NCBI GenBank assembly: GCA_934503195.1
Contig: CAKSVM010000061.1
Coordinates: 1 to 18,151, forward strand
DNA from: an uncultured Eubacteriales bacterium
Lineage (GTDB): Bacteria; Bacillota; Clostridia; Oscillospirales; CAG-272
DNA: 18,151 nt
Direction of reading: 5' to 3'
The position numbers and the translations under genes are program-made. Numbering within the stretch: position 1 is the first letter of the stretch; every line of letters starts with the position of its first letter. Below, piece after piece: positions 8,829-15,873 of the stretch. The notes beneath the pieces are model-generated. The model made no database searches and was not told where the DNA came from. It saw nothing but the letters and a program-made list of their open reading frames with translations.

Positions 8829-9769
8829 TGACAAACGAAATAGCCTCGCTCATAAATCCCGAAAATCTTGATAAATCAAACTATACCCTCTCGCTGGCGA
8901 ACGCCGCTAAAACCGCCGGAGCCGTCACTGAGTCCGATTATATGGATCTCGTGAACCGGATCTTCGATAAGCTCGCCGAACAGATAAAGCTCTATACAAA
9001 CGGCGAATCCGACTCGGTAATGAACGAGACCGCCGCCGCGCTCCTCGGCTCGGTTCTCTATAACTGCGACCTCGCGCTCTCCCGGATCCCGGTCGACCTC
9101 GCCGTCAAACGCCTCTTCTCGGAACCGGTCGATAATATATATTTCGAGGGACTCCGCATAAACCGCGACCTCATCCTCAAAGCCCTTTCGATGATAAGAA
9201 AGATCAAACGCACCCGCATCGACGTCATGTGCCCATATTATAACAACGTCCTCAATAACGACCTCGAAAGGATCGTGAAATCCTACGACCCGAAATTCGA
9301 CGCCAAACGAAACCTCACCGACGTCGACTATAAAATCCCCACTCTCAACCGCTCGGTCTGCGGCATCGGCGGAATTCTCCACCTTCTCGAGGAACTACAG
9401 AGCGAAAACGACTTCGTAAACTCCTTCCCCAAAGACCAGACCTCCGCGCTCTTCAAACGCTACCTCGCCGAACTCGCCCACCCCGCCGGGGATATGATAA
9501 ACTTAGGCCAGCTCGTCTTCGAGCACTCGATTCTCTCGCTCATGTCGGGGGATTCTGATCCCATAATACCGCTCTCACCCGAAAAAATCCCGAAGCTCGT
9601 GAACGAAATAAAGCTCGACGAAGGCTGGTATAAAGCCCTCGAGGTCTCGCATAAGCTCGCAAACCGCGCGCCCGAGAGATACCTCTCAAAGCTCCTCGCC
9701 GCCTTCCGCCCGCATCTCGGGATAATCTTCGCGAGCGAAACCACGCTTTCAAGATTCCTCGCGCAGTGA
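8828..9769 (+). CDS. DUF6179 family protein, function unknown
   Basis: A 313-residue soluble, helical protein. The stretches LYTNGESDSVMNETA (about 57-71), then ALLGSVLYNCD, the Tyr-rich MCPYYNN, and KIPTLNRSVCGIGGI with EELQSENDF resemble the DUF6179 family, which I recall next to DUF6323 in clostridia. The length is shorter than the 450-500 residues I associate with many DUF6179 proteins, so this may be a compact member. Start ATG at 8828 shares one base with the preceding stop (TGATG coupling), and a GGAGG-type site lies in the end of the upstream gene. No nucleotide-binding, protease or nuclease motif is visible. The transcript has no strong downstream T-tract terminator on this strand; a hairpin at 9781-9813 follows. 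Confidence 0.75.
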   Translation: MTNEIASLINPENLDKSNYTLSLANAAKTAGAVTESDYMDLVNRIFDKLAEQIKLYTNGESDSVMNETAAALLGSVLYNCDLALSRIPVDLAVKRLFSEPVDNIYFEGLRINRDLILKALSMIRKIKRTRIDVMCPYYNNVLNNDLERIVKSYDPKFDAKRNLTDVDYKIPTLNRSVCGIGGILHLLEELQSENDFVNSFPKDQTSALFKRYLAELAHPAGDMINLGQLVFEHSILSLMSGDSDPIIPLSPEKIPKLVNEIKLDEGWYKALEVSHKLANRAPERYLSKLLAAFRPHLGIIFASETTLSRFLAQ

Positions 9770-9774
9770 AGCCG

Positions 9775-9813
9775 ATAAAAAACGCTCCGGACAGAAAATC
9801 CGCCCGGAGCGTT
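9775..9813 (-). terminator. Terminator of the CBM9-like gene
   Basis: AACGCTCCGG (9781-9790) pairs perfectly with CCGGAGCGTT (9804-9813). Read on the minus strand the stem is followed by a TTTTTT run (9782-9775), a good intrinsic terminator for the gene ending at 9843. On the plus strand there is no T run, but the stem could still slow transcripts leaving the DUF6179 gene. Confidence 0.8.
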
Positions 9814-9842
9814 CCGTGACAGCCTCGTAAAAGCGGCCGTCC

Positions 9843-10472
9843 TCACCTCTCCAGAATAAACTTTCCGAAGCAGGAAGGCCTGTGGAAGTCGGGCGTCGGC
9901 GTGTCGACCCTCGACCACATTCCGTACGGCAGCGGCATATGATCCCCGCCGCACTTGTAAAAGTTCCCCGCGAACTCAACCGTCCCGTCGACCTCACTGA
10001 CGCCGAAGACCTTCGTCAGCACCGAAAGCGGAACGAACTCATAAATGTCCCACCTTTCAGCGGTCTTCGTCCCCGTGACCCTGAACGGCTCGATCCCCAT
10101 GTCGACGATCGACACGCGGTCGTACCGGTCGTGCCCGTAGCCGATGAGCGTCGTCGGATCCGAGTTCGACTCGATGTTGATATACCCGTTCTTCTCAGCA
10201 CCCGCCGCGTTCATCGTGAAGAAGAACTCAAGACAGCTGTCCTTGAAGACCGGATCGTTGTGCTTGTGATAGATCGCGCGCGGATCCGATTCCCTGCACC
10301 AGAGATGCGAATAGATCCCCTCCCGCTCGTCGCCCGACTTCACGTAGACGACCTGCGCGCCGGCTTCCGGCATATAGTCGCTGTCCCAGAGATAGGTGTC
10401 GATCGGCGCGGTAGGTATCGACTCCCAGTCGATCCGGGGATTCGTAAGAATTTTCACGTTGTAGGTTCTCAT
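9843..10472 (-). CDS. Carbohydrate-binding family 9-like (CBM9/DOMON-like) protein
   Basis: A 209-residue protein resembling the single-domain CBM9-like family. Its marks are SHLWCRESDP (about 55-64), then VFKDSCLEFFF (about 75-85), YINIESN, RWDIYEFVPLSVL and the end block NFYKCGGD...DFHRPSCFGKFIL. These are the usual acidic-sequence and C-terminal FHxPxxFG patterns. There is no signal peptide, so it is probably intracellular, and no catalytic domain is attached. In CBM9 domains of xylanases the fold binds sugar ends; here the ligand is unknown. Start ATG at 10472 has GAGAGGA upstream. It is a single gene with its own promoter and terminator, with no sugar genes beside it. Confidence 0.8.
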   Translation of the reverse strand: MRTYNVKILTNPRIDWESIPTAPIDTYLWDSDYMPEAGAQVVYVKSGDEREGIYSHLWCRESDPRAIYHKHNDPVFKDSCLEFFFTMNAAGAEKNGYINIESNSDPTTLIGYGHDRYDRVSIVDMGIEPFRVTGTKTAERWDIYEFVPLSVLTKVFGVSEVDGTVEFAGNFYKCGGDHMPLPYGMWSRVDTPTPDFHRPSCFGKFILER

Positions 10473-10499
10473 TTGTGTTTCCTCTCAGTTTTTTCTTTT

Positions 10500-10528
10500 A
10501 TTATACTATATCCGACACGAAATTGCAA
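10500..10528 (-). promoter_or_regulatory. Promoter of the CBM9-like gene
   Basis: On the minus strand TTGCAA (10528-10523) and TATAAT (10505-10500) are 17 nt apart, about 28 nt upstream of the start at 10472. This is a normal sigma-A arrangement without extended -10. Confidence 0.7.
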
Positions 10529-10567
10529 GGGGTTTTATGAATTTTTTGTAAAATCTCGGATAACCGC

Positions 10568-10596
10568 TTTACAAAACGCCCGCGATGTAATATAAT
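10568..10596 (+). promoter_or_regulatory. Promoter of the T-box-cysE-cysS transcript
   Basis: TTTACA (10568-10573) and TATAAT (10591-10596) are separated by 17 nt. The T-box Stem I base begins about 19 nt after the -10, as expected for a transcript starting near 10603. Confidence 0.8.
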
Positions 10597-10613
10597 ATAA
10601 GCAGATAAAATAA

Positions 10614-10875
10614 AAGGCTGTGAGCGGAAGGATGTCCTGTGTGGCGGTCTCAGAGAAACGCGCCCTCTTTTTCGAGGTGCTGTGAGCGCGTGCCGAAACA
10701 TTTGACGCTGGTGCGTCCGTGAGCCTGCCGGGTGAATAATTAGCCCGGCACGGGAGCTTCCCGTTACAGAAGCGGACAGTCGCGTTTTTTGCCGCTGTCA
10801 CCGAGCGATAAATTAAAGTGGAACCGCGTATATACGCCTTTATTCTCATTACGAGAGTAAAGGCTGTTTTTGTTT
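10614..10875 (+). ncRNA. Cysteine T-box leader (tRNA-sensing riboswitch)
   Basis: The T-box sequence TGGAACCGCG sits at 10819-10828. Its antiterminator is TAAAG (10814-10818) with CTTTA (10838-10842) plus CCGCG/CGC. The competing terminator is a 12-bp stem at 10836-10847/10853-10864, followed by TGTTTTTGTTT. Upstream, Stem I closes with AGGCT (10615-10619)/AGCCT (10722-10726) and GGATG (10630)/CGTCC (10714). The triplet TGC at 10712-10714 lies where the specifier codon belongs, followed by a purine, which reads cysteine. Hairpins GCCGGG/CCCGGC and ACGGGA/TCCCGT form the linker stems. Uncharged tRNA-Cys should favour read-through into cysE and cysS. The specifier is read by eye and agrees with the genes that follow. 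Confidence 0.93.
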
Positions 10876-10889
10876 ACAGGAGGAAATAT

Positions 10890-11603
10890 ATGAAACTCAA
10901 AGCGATCGACATTAACATCGACCTCAGAAAGCTGAAGGAAGACATTCTCAAAGCCAAGGACGAGATCTCGACCGACATCCGCGTCATCCGTGACCGCGAC
11001 CCCGCCGCCACGAGCGACCTCGAAGTCGCGCTTCTCTACTCCGGCTTTCACGCCGTCCTCTTCTACCGCGTCTCGCATAAGCTCTACGAGAACAAGAAAT
11101 TCTTCGCCGCCCGCCTCATAAGCCAGAGCGCGCGCTTCCTGACCGGAATCGAGATTCACCCCGGCGCGAAGATCGGCCGCGGACTCTTCATCGACCATGG
11201 AAGCGGAGTAGTCATCGGCGAAACGGCCGAGATCGGCGACAACTGTACACTCTATCAGGGCGTAACCCTCGGCGGAACCGGAAAGCATGTCGGAAAGCGT
11301 CACCCCACCCTCGGAAACAACGTAATGGTCGGCTCGGGCGCGAAGGTGCTCGGCCCCTTCAGAATCGGCGATAACTCCAAAATCGCGGCGAACGCCGTCG
11401 TCCTCGACGAAATCCCCGAAAACTGTACTGCCGTCGGAATTCCCGCCAGAGTCGTCAGAAAGAATAACCAGAAGCTGGAGTGCGACCTCGACCAGATACA
11501 CATCGCCGACCCCGTCGCGCAGGAATTCTGCAAGCTCAACATAAAGCTCACCGCGCTCGAAAACGAAATAAATAAACTCAAAAAAGGAGAAAACAAAGCA
11601 TGA
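10890..11603 (+). CDS. cysE: Serine O-acetyltransferase
   Basis: CysE transfers acetyl from acetyl-CoA to serine, giving O-acetylserine, the acceptor for sulfide in cysteine synthesis. The 237-residue form has an N-terminal helical domain (about 1-95) and a hexapeptide left-handed beta-helix. The hallmark GIEIHPGAKIGRG is followed by FIDHGSGVVIGETAEIGDN, which carries the catalytic His, and then GVTLGGTGK and RHPTLGNNV. The start ATG at 10890 is chosen because AGGAGGAAAT lies just upstream. The same frame is open from 10818, but that stretch overlaps the T-box and terminator. The stop overlaps the start of cysS by 4 nt (ATGA). Confidence 0.96.
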   Translation: MKLKAIDINIDLRKLKEDILKAKDEISTDIRVIRDRDPAATSDLEVALLYSGFHAVLFYRVSHKLYENKKFFAARLISQSARFLTGIEIHPGAKIGRGLFIDHGSGVVIGETAEIGDNCTLYQGVTLGGTGKHVGKRHPTLGNNVMVGSGAKVLGPFRIGDNSKIAANAVVLDEIPENCTAVGIPARVVRKNNQKLECDLDQIHIADPVAQEFCKLNIKLTALENEINKLKKGENKA

Positions 11604-13003
11604 GATTCTATAACACCCTCACAAAGTGCAAGGACGAATTCATCCCGATCGAGGAAGGCAAGGTGAAAATGTACGCCTGCGGCCCGACCGTATACGACTT
11701 CTTCCACATCGGAAACGCCCGCTGCTTCATCGCCTTCGATATGCTCCGCCGCTATCTTGAATACCGCGGCTACGAGGTGAAATTCGTCCAGAACTTCACC
11801 GACGTCGACGATAAGATCATAAAGCGCGCTAACGCCGAGGGCGTCACCCAGAAGGATATCGCCGAGCGTTACATCAATGAGTATTTCACCGACGCGAAGG
11901 GACTCGGAATCCGCCCCGCGACCGTCCACCCCAGAGCCACTGAGAACATCGACGAGATGATCCATATAATCTCAACCCTCATCGAAAAAGGCCACGCCTA
12001 CCCGGTCGATATGGGCGACGGCAACTCGGATGTCTACTTCCGCACGCTCTCCTTCAAGGAGTACGGCAAGCTCTCGCATATGCCGATCGACGAACTCGAA
12101 AAGGGCGCGCGCATCGATATCTCCGAGCATAAGGAGGACGCGCTCGACTTCGCGCTCTGGAAGGCCGCGAAGCCCGGAGAACCCTATTGGGAAAGCCCGT
12201 GGGGCAAGGGACGTCCCGGCTGGCATATCGAATGCTCCGCGATGGTTCTCCGCTACCTCGGCGAGACGATCGATATTCACTGCGGCGGACAGGATCTCAC
12301 CTTCCCGCACCACGAAAACGAGATCGCGCAGTCGGAGTGCTGCACCGGAAAGCCCTTCGCGCATTACTGGATGCACAACGGCTACATCAACGTCGACAAT
12401 ACCAAGATGTCGAAATCTCTCGGCAACTTCTTCACCGTCCGCGACGCCGCCGCGAAGTACGGCTACCCGGTCATCCGCTTCTTCATCCTCAGCGCGCATT
12501 ACAGAAGCCCGATAAACTTCTCGGCGAATATCCTCGAGCAGTCGAAAAACGCTCTTGAGCGCATCACGAACTGCGTCGATAACCTCAGATTTTACCTGAA
12601 GACCGCTCCCGCCGGGAAAATCGGCGACACCGCCGATAAGGTCAACGCCCGCAAGGCCGCTTTCATCGAGGCAATGGACGACGATTTCAACACCGCCGAC
12701 GGCATCGCCGCAATCTTCGATCTCGTCCGCGACGCCAACGAGCTCATCGCGTCGAACGGCTCGGCTGAGTCCGCGAAATATACGCTCGATACACTCACCG
12801 AACTCTGCTCCTTAATGGGATTCCTTCCCGAGGAAAAGGCAGACGACGAGTTCACCGCGATGATCGAGGAAAAAATCGTCGAGCGCATGGCGGCGAAAAA
12901 AGCCAAGGACTACGCGAAAGCTGACAAAATACGCGCAGAACTCCTCGAAAAAGGCGTAATTTTGGAGGATACGCCCAAGGGCACAAAATATCGCATTGAA
13001 TGA
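11600..13003 (+). CDS. cysS: Cysteinyl-tRNA synthetase
   Basis: Class I synthetase that charges tRNA-Cys. The 467 residues carry the HIGH-type motif HIGN (36-39), KMSKS (269-273) and the zinc ligands C27, C212, H237 and E241. Also visible are CGPTVYDF and GWHIECSAM in the catalytic core, and the helical DALR-type and C-terminal domains, with a normal tail AKADKIRAELLEKGV. The GAGAA ribosome site and start lie inside the end of cysE, so the two genes are coupled. The T-box upstream senses tRNA-Cys charging, that is, the product of this enzyme. No terminator follows before the transporter genes 106 nt downstream. Confidence 0.98.
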   Translation: MRFYNTLTKCKDEFIPIEEGKVKMYACGPTVYDFFHIGNARCFIAFDMLRRYLEYRGYEVKFVQNFTDVDDKIIKRANAEGVTQKDIAERYINEYFTDAKGLGIRPATVHPRATENIDEMIHIISTLIEKGHAYPVDMGDGNSDVYFRTLSFKEYGKLSHMPIDELEKGARIDISEHKEDALDFALWKAAKPGEPYWESPWGKGRPGWHIECSAMVLRYLGETIDIHCGGQDLTFPHHENEIAQSECCTGKPFAHYWMHNGYINVDNTKMSKSLGNFFTVRDAAAKYGYPVIRFFILSAHYRSPINFSANILEQSKNALERITNCVDNLRFYLKTAPAGKIGDTADKVNARKAAFIEAMDDDFNTADGIAAIFDLVRDANELIASNGSAESAKYTLDTLTELCSLMGFLPEEKADDEFTAMIEEKIVERMAAKKAKDYAKADKIRAELLEKGVILEDTPKGTKYRIE

Positions 13004-13010
13004 TAAGAAA

Positions 13011-13094
13011 TTTGATGAATTCTGCATATTGCATTTTTATGCATTTTGGTGTAATATATATGCATAACATTTGCACCACCCAAAATTCATCAAA
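13011..13094 (+). promoter_or_regulatory. Inverted repeat, TGCAT repeats and possible promoter before the binding-protein gene
   Basis: An 11-nt inverted repeat TTTGATGAATT (13011-13021)/AATTCATCAAA (13084-13094) brackets an A/T-rich stretch with four TGCAT copies (13023, 13030, 13040, 13061). TTGCAT (13029-13034) and TAATAT (13052-13057), 17 nt apart, could be a weak promoter. The 3' arm ends at the ribosome site (AAAGGAGA), so a read-through transcript could hide the RBS in a stem while an internally started one could not. Confidence 0.5.
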
Positions 13095-13109
13095 AGGAGA
13101 TACTTTACA

Positions 13110-13952
13110 ATGAAAAAAGTATTAGCACTCATTCTCGCGGCGGCAATGCTCGCCCTCTGCCTCGCATCCTGCGGCGGCAGCAAACAGGTCGTCAAGGTGA
13201 TCGACATCAACCTCACCGACGAGGAATACGCCTTCGGCGTCGACAAGGCTCAGCCCGAGCTTCTCGAAAAGGTAAACGCCTTCATTGAGAAGATCATGAA
13301 GGACGGAACCTTCGACAAGGTCTGCAACAACTACTTCGGCGACGGTAAGCCGAACCCCGTGACCTCCGCCGAGCTTGACACCTCCAAGGATCAGCTCGTC
13401 GTCGCCACCAACGCCGGCTTCGAGCCCTTCGAATACATGGACGGCGACAAGTACGTCGGTATCGATATGGAAATCGCCAAGCTCCTCGCTGACGAACTCG
13501 GCATGGAACTCGTCATCAGCAACATGGACTTTGACGCCGTCTGCCTCTCGGTCGGCCAGCACAAGTGCGACATCGCAATGGCCGGACTCACCGTAAGACC
13601 CGACCGTGAGGAGTATGTTTCCTTCTCCAAGTCCTACTACTCCGCGTCCCAGAAGCTCATCGTCAAGGCTGACGACACCACCTTCGACGCCTGCAAGACC
13701 AAGGAAGACGTCGAGGCTATCCTCAACCAGAAGGATACCAACACCATCATCGGTGTTCAGAGCGGCACCACCGGTCAGTTCTACGTTCAGGGCGACGCTG
13801 AGTGGGAGTTCGCCGGATTTCCTGTAACCTGCAACCCGTATAAGAACGGCTCGCTCGCGGTTCAGGATGTCATCAACGGCAACATCAGCTACGTCGTCAT
13901 CGACTCGGCTCCGGCCGCCGCAATCACCGCGGCCTTCAACAAGCTCGCCTGA
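13110..13952 (+). CDS. Amino-acid ABC transporter substrate-binding lipoprotein (apparently circularly permuted)
   Basis: A family-3-type solute-binding protein of 280 residues. The signal peptide ends in the lipobox LASC, with C21 as the lipidated residue, so it sits on the outer face of the membrane. The ligand-binding start, DQLVVATNAGFEPFEY, comes only at residue 94; GVQSGTTG and the final VIDSAPAA follow, and the protein stops where a normal one continues. Residues 25-77 (VIDINLTDEEYAF, PELLEKVNAFI, DGTFDKVCNNYF) look like the end of a normal family-3 protein, placed at the front. Start ATG has AAGGAGA 8 nt upstream; an upstream in-frame TTG at 13071 is rejected. With the cysE-cysS neighbours, cystine or cysteine is a likely ligand (inference). 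Confidence 0.88.
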   Translation: MKKVLALILAAAMLALCLASCGGSKQVVKVIDINLTDEEYAFGVDKAQPELLEKVNAFIEKIMKDGTFDKVCNNYFGDGKPNPVTSAELDTSKDQLVVATNAGFEPFEYMDGDKYVGIDMEIAKLLADELGMELVISNMDFDAVCLSVGQHKCDIAMAGLTVRPDREEYVSFSKSYYSASQKLIVKADDTTFDACKTKEDVEAILNQKDTNTIIGVQSGTTGQFYVQGDAEWEFAGFPVTCNPYKNGSLAVQDVINGNISYVVIDSAPAAAITAAFNKLA

Positions 13953-13977
13953 CAGACTACACGCAATAGAAATCGCG

Positions 13978-14017
13978 CTCTCCCGCGGGGGTCGGACGAC
14001 CCCTCCTTGCGGGAGAG
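13978..14017 (+). promoter_or_regulatory. Intercistronic stem-loop between binding-protein and permease genes
   Basis: CTCTCCCGC (13978-13986) pairs with GCGGGAGAG (14009-14017), with an inner GGGGTC/GACCCC stem. No long T run follows, so it is more likely a 3' stabilising stem or attenuator that raises binding-protein expression over permease. That is a common design in ABC operons; the role here is inference. Confidence 0.65.
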
Positions 14018-14056
14018 ACTGTTTAATGGGCAAGAAACGCTCTGAAGGAAAAATAA

Positions 14057-14815
14057 ATGTATAATCTCTTTCTCGCGGTGATAAAGAACGAGAAGCTCCT
14101 CGAAGCGTCCTCATTCTTCCGCAAGCTCGACAAATTCCTTGACGTGCTGATAAACTCAAACGGCTATAAAAGGGTTCTCCTCGGGCTTAAAAACACGATA
14201 ATAATCGCGATCCTCGGTCTTGTCATCGGAATAATAATCGGTACTCTCATAGCGACAGTCAGAGTCGTTCCGAAGTATAAGACTCTCCCGCGCGTACTCA
14301 ACGGAATATGCAGCTTCTACGTCGGATTCTTCCGCGGAACGCCTATGGTCGTCCAGCTGCTTCTCTTCTATTACGTAATGCTCCCGCTGATGGGAGTCAA
14401 TATGTCGGGCGTCAACGTCTCGGTAATCGTCTTCGGACTGAACTCTGGCGCATATATCTCGGAGATAATGCGTTCGGGAATCCAGTCGGTCGACGGCGGA
14501 CAGATGGAAGCCGGACGCGCGGTCGGATTATCGTTCGCCACGACGATGATGAAGATCGTCATCCCGCAGGCCGTCAAGAACATTCTCCCGACACTCGGAA
14601 ACGAGTTCATCGCGCTCATCAAGGAGACCTCGGTCGTGTCCTTCGTCGGCGCGTCGGATCTCTACGTCGCGTTCAATATGATCGGTACCAACTCGTATGA
14701 GTTCATGGTTCCCTACCTCGCGATGGCGGTAATCTATATACTGATAATCATGCTGATCACGCTCGGAATAAAGATCATGGAAAGGGGGCTGAAGCGCAGT
14801 GACCGCAGAAACTGA
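14057..14815 (+). CDS. Polar amino-acid ABC transporter permease
   Basis: Integral membrane component of the importer (252 residues). Hydrophobic segments start near residues 45 (TIIIAILGLVIGIIIGTL), 85-110, 120-140 and 215-240, about five in all. The EAA loop that contacts the ATPase is seen as MEAGRAVGLSFATTMMKIVIPQA (about 151-173). The FFRGTPMVVQLLLFYY block is typical of the His/Glu/cystine permease family. The N-terminus (about 1-40) is a long cytosolic extension. Start ATG follows GAAGGA about 8 nt upstream. Its end overlaps the ATPase gene by 17 nt. The same-strand order binding protein, permease, ATPase makes a complete importer with a homodimeric permease. Confidence 0.95.
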   Translation: MYNLFLAVIKNEKLLEASSFFRKLDKFLDVLINSNGYKRVLLGLKNTIIIAILGLVIGIIIGTLIATVRVVPKYKTLPRVLNGICSFYVGFFRGTPMVVQLLLFYYVMLPLMGVNMSGVNVSVIVFGLNSGAYISEIMRSGIQSVDGGQMEAGRAVGLSFATTMMKIVIPQAVKNILPTLGNEFIALIKETSVVSFVGASDLYVAFNMIGTNSYEFMVPYLAMAVIYILIIMLITLGIKIMERGLKRSDRRN

Positions 14816-15614
14816 AAACAAAAAGCTCATAGACGTCATCGGCCTCAAAAAAAGCTTCGGCGACCTTGAAGTTCTCAAAGGCATCAGCACAACCATAAAC
14901 AAAGGCGATATAGTCTGCGTCATCGGCCCGTCCGGAAGCGGAAAATCGACCTTCCTGCGCTGCCTAAACTGCATGGAGGATCCGACCTCCGGACACATCA
15001 TCTTCGACGGAGTCGATATCGCCGATATGAAGGTCGATATCAATATCCACCGCCGCCATATGGGAATGGTTTTCCAGCAGTTCAACCTCTTCAATAATAA
15101 GACAGTCGTCCAGAATATCATGCTCGCCCCGGTGCATATCGGCCTCTCCGAACTCAGAAAGGCAAAGTTCAAGGCACTATTCGGCGGCAAAAAGCCTGAA
15201 AAAACCAAGCAGCAGATAATCTCAGAGGCGCATGACAAAGCGCTTGAGCTTCTCCGCCGCATCGGACTTGAGGACAAGGCCGACGTCTATCCGTCGACTC
15301 TCTCCGGCGGACAGAAGCAGCGAGTCGCGATCGTCCGCGCGCTCGCGATGAATCCCGAGGTGATCCTCTTCGACGAACCCACCTCCGCGCTCGACCCCGA
15401 GATGGTCGGCGAGGTTCTGGATCTCATGAAACAGCTCGCGCTTGAGGGAATGACGATGGTCGTCGTCACGCACGAGATGGGATTTGCCCGCGAAGTCGGT
15501 TCGAGAATCCTCTTCATCGACGAGGGAAAAATCCTCGAAGAAAATTCCCCCGCCGAGTTCTTCGCGAACCCGAAACACCCCAGAACAAGAGAATTCCTCT
15601 CGAAAGTGCTGTAA
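14799..15614 (+). CDS. Polar amino-acid ABC transporter ATP-binding protein
   Basis: ATPase that powers the importer. Walker A GPSGSGKST (43-51), Q-loop Gln93, signature LSGGQ (168-172), Walker B VILFDEP (188-194), D-loop SALDP and switch His225 are all intact. The family is GlnQ/HisP/TcyC-like. It is 271 residues against about 240 for many relatives, mainly from an insertion between the Q-loop and signature (about 115-143, rich in Lys: RKAKFKALFGGKKPEKTKQQ). The start is GTG, inside the permease gene, with AGGGGG upstream and the usual distance to Walker A. The operon ends at the terminator at 15664-15691. Confidence 0.95.
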   Translation: MTAETENKKLIDVIGLKKSFGDLEVLKGISTTINKGDIVCVIGPSGSGKSTFLRCLNCMEDPTSGHIIFDGVDIADMKVDINIHRRHMGMVFQQFNLFNNKTVVQNIMLAPVHIGLSELRKAKFKALFGGKKPEKTKQQIISEAHDKALELLRRIGLEDKADVYPSTLSGGQKQRVAIVRALAMNPEVILFDEPTSALDPEMVGEVLDLMKQLALEGMTMVVVTHEMGFAREVGSRILFIDEGKILEENSPAEFFANPKHPRTREFLSKVL

Positions 15615-15623
15615 AAATAACGC

Positions 15624-15691
15624 CGCGCGTTCTGATCTTTCAGCCGCGCGGAAATCCGATTTTGGCGGTCACAAGCTGTGGCCGCCTTTTT
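15624..15691 (+). terminator. Terminator of the ABC transporter operon
   Basis: GGCGGTCACA (15664-15673) pairs with TGTGGCCGCC (15677-15686, one G-U pair) around a 3-nt loop and is followed by TTTTT: an excellent intrinsic terminator. Another hairpin, CCGCGCG/CGCGCGG (15624-15630/15646-15652), lies between it and the stop codon. Confidence 0.92.
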
Positions 15692-15755
15692 GTAATCGTC
15701 CATTTTCTTCCCCGCTCCGGTCAAAAAATATACTGTGCCACCCAACAATTCCAAC

Positions 15756-15794
15756 AAAAAAAGCGCGAAGCTCGGCAAACGCCGCGCTTCGCGC
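15756..15794 (-). terminator. Terminator of aroF, built from a dispersed hairpin
   Basis: On the minus strand the stem GCGCGAAGC (15794-15786)/GCTTCGCGC (15771-15763) is followed by a run of seven T (15762-15756). The hairpin is nearly identical (about 29 of 31 positions) to one at 4535-4565 in array 1. A second small hairpin, TCACAAA/TTTGTGA (15843-15860), sits closer to the stop codon. Confidence 0.9.
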
Positions 15795-15873
15795 AATTCA
15801 TATAATCTTTCGGAACGCCCGATTACCGGAAAATTTGAGGTTTCACAAACCACTTTGTGATCTGTGGGATTTC

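Noticed and set aside
10818..10889. N-terminal extension of cysE from an earlier in-frame start
   Set aside because: It would translate the T-box and its terminator; the ATG at 10890 has a strong AGGAGG site and gives the usual CysE N-terminus.
13071..13109. N-terminal extension of the binding protein from an upstream TTG
   Set aside because: It lacks an RBS and would add 13 residues before a textbook lipoprotein signal peptide; ATG at 13110 has AAGGAGA.
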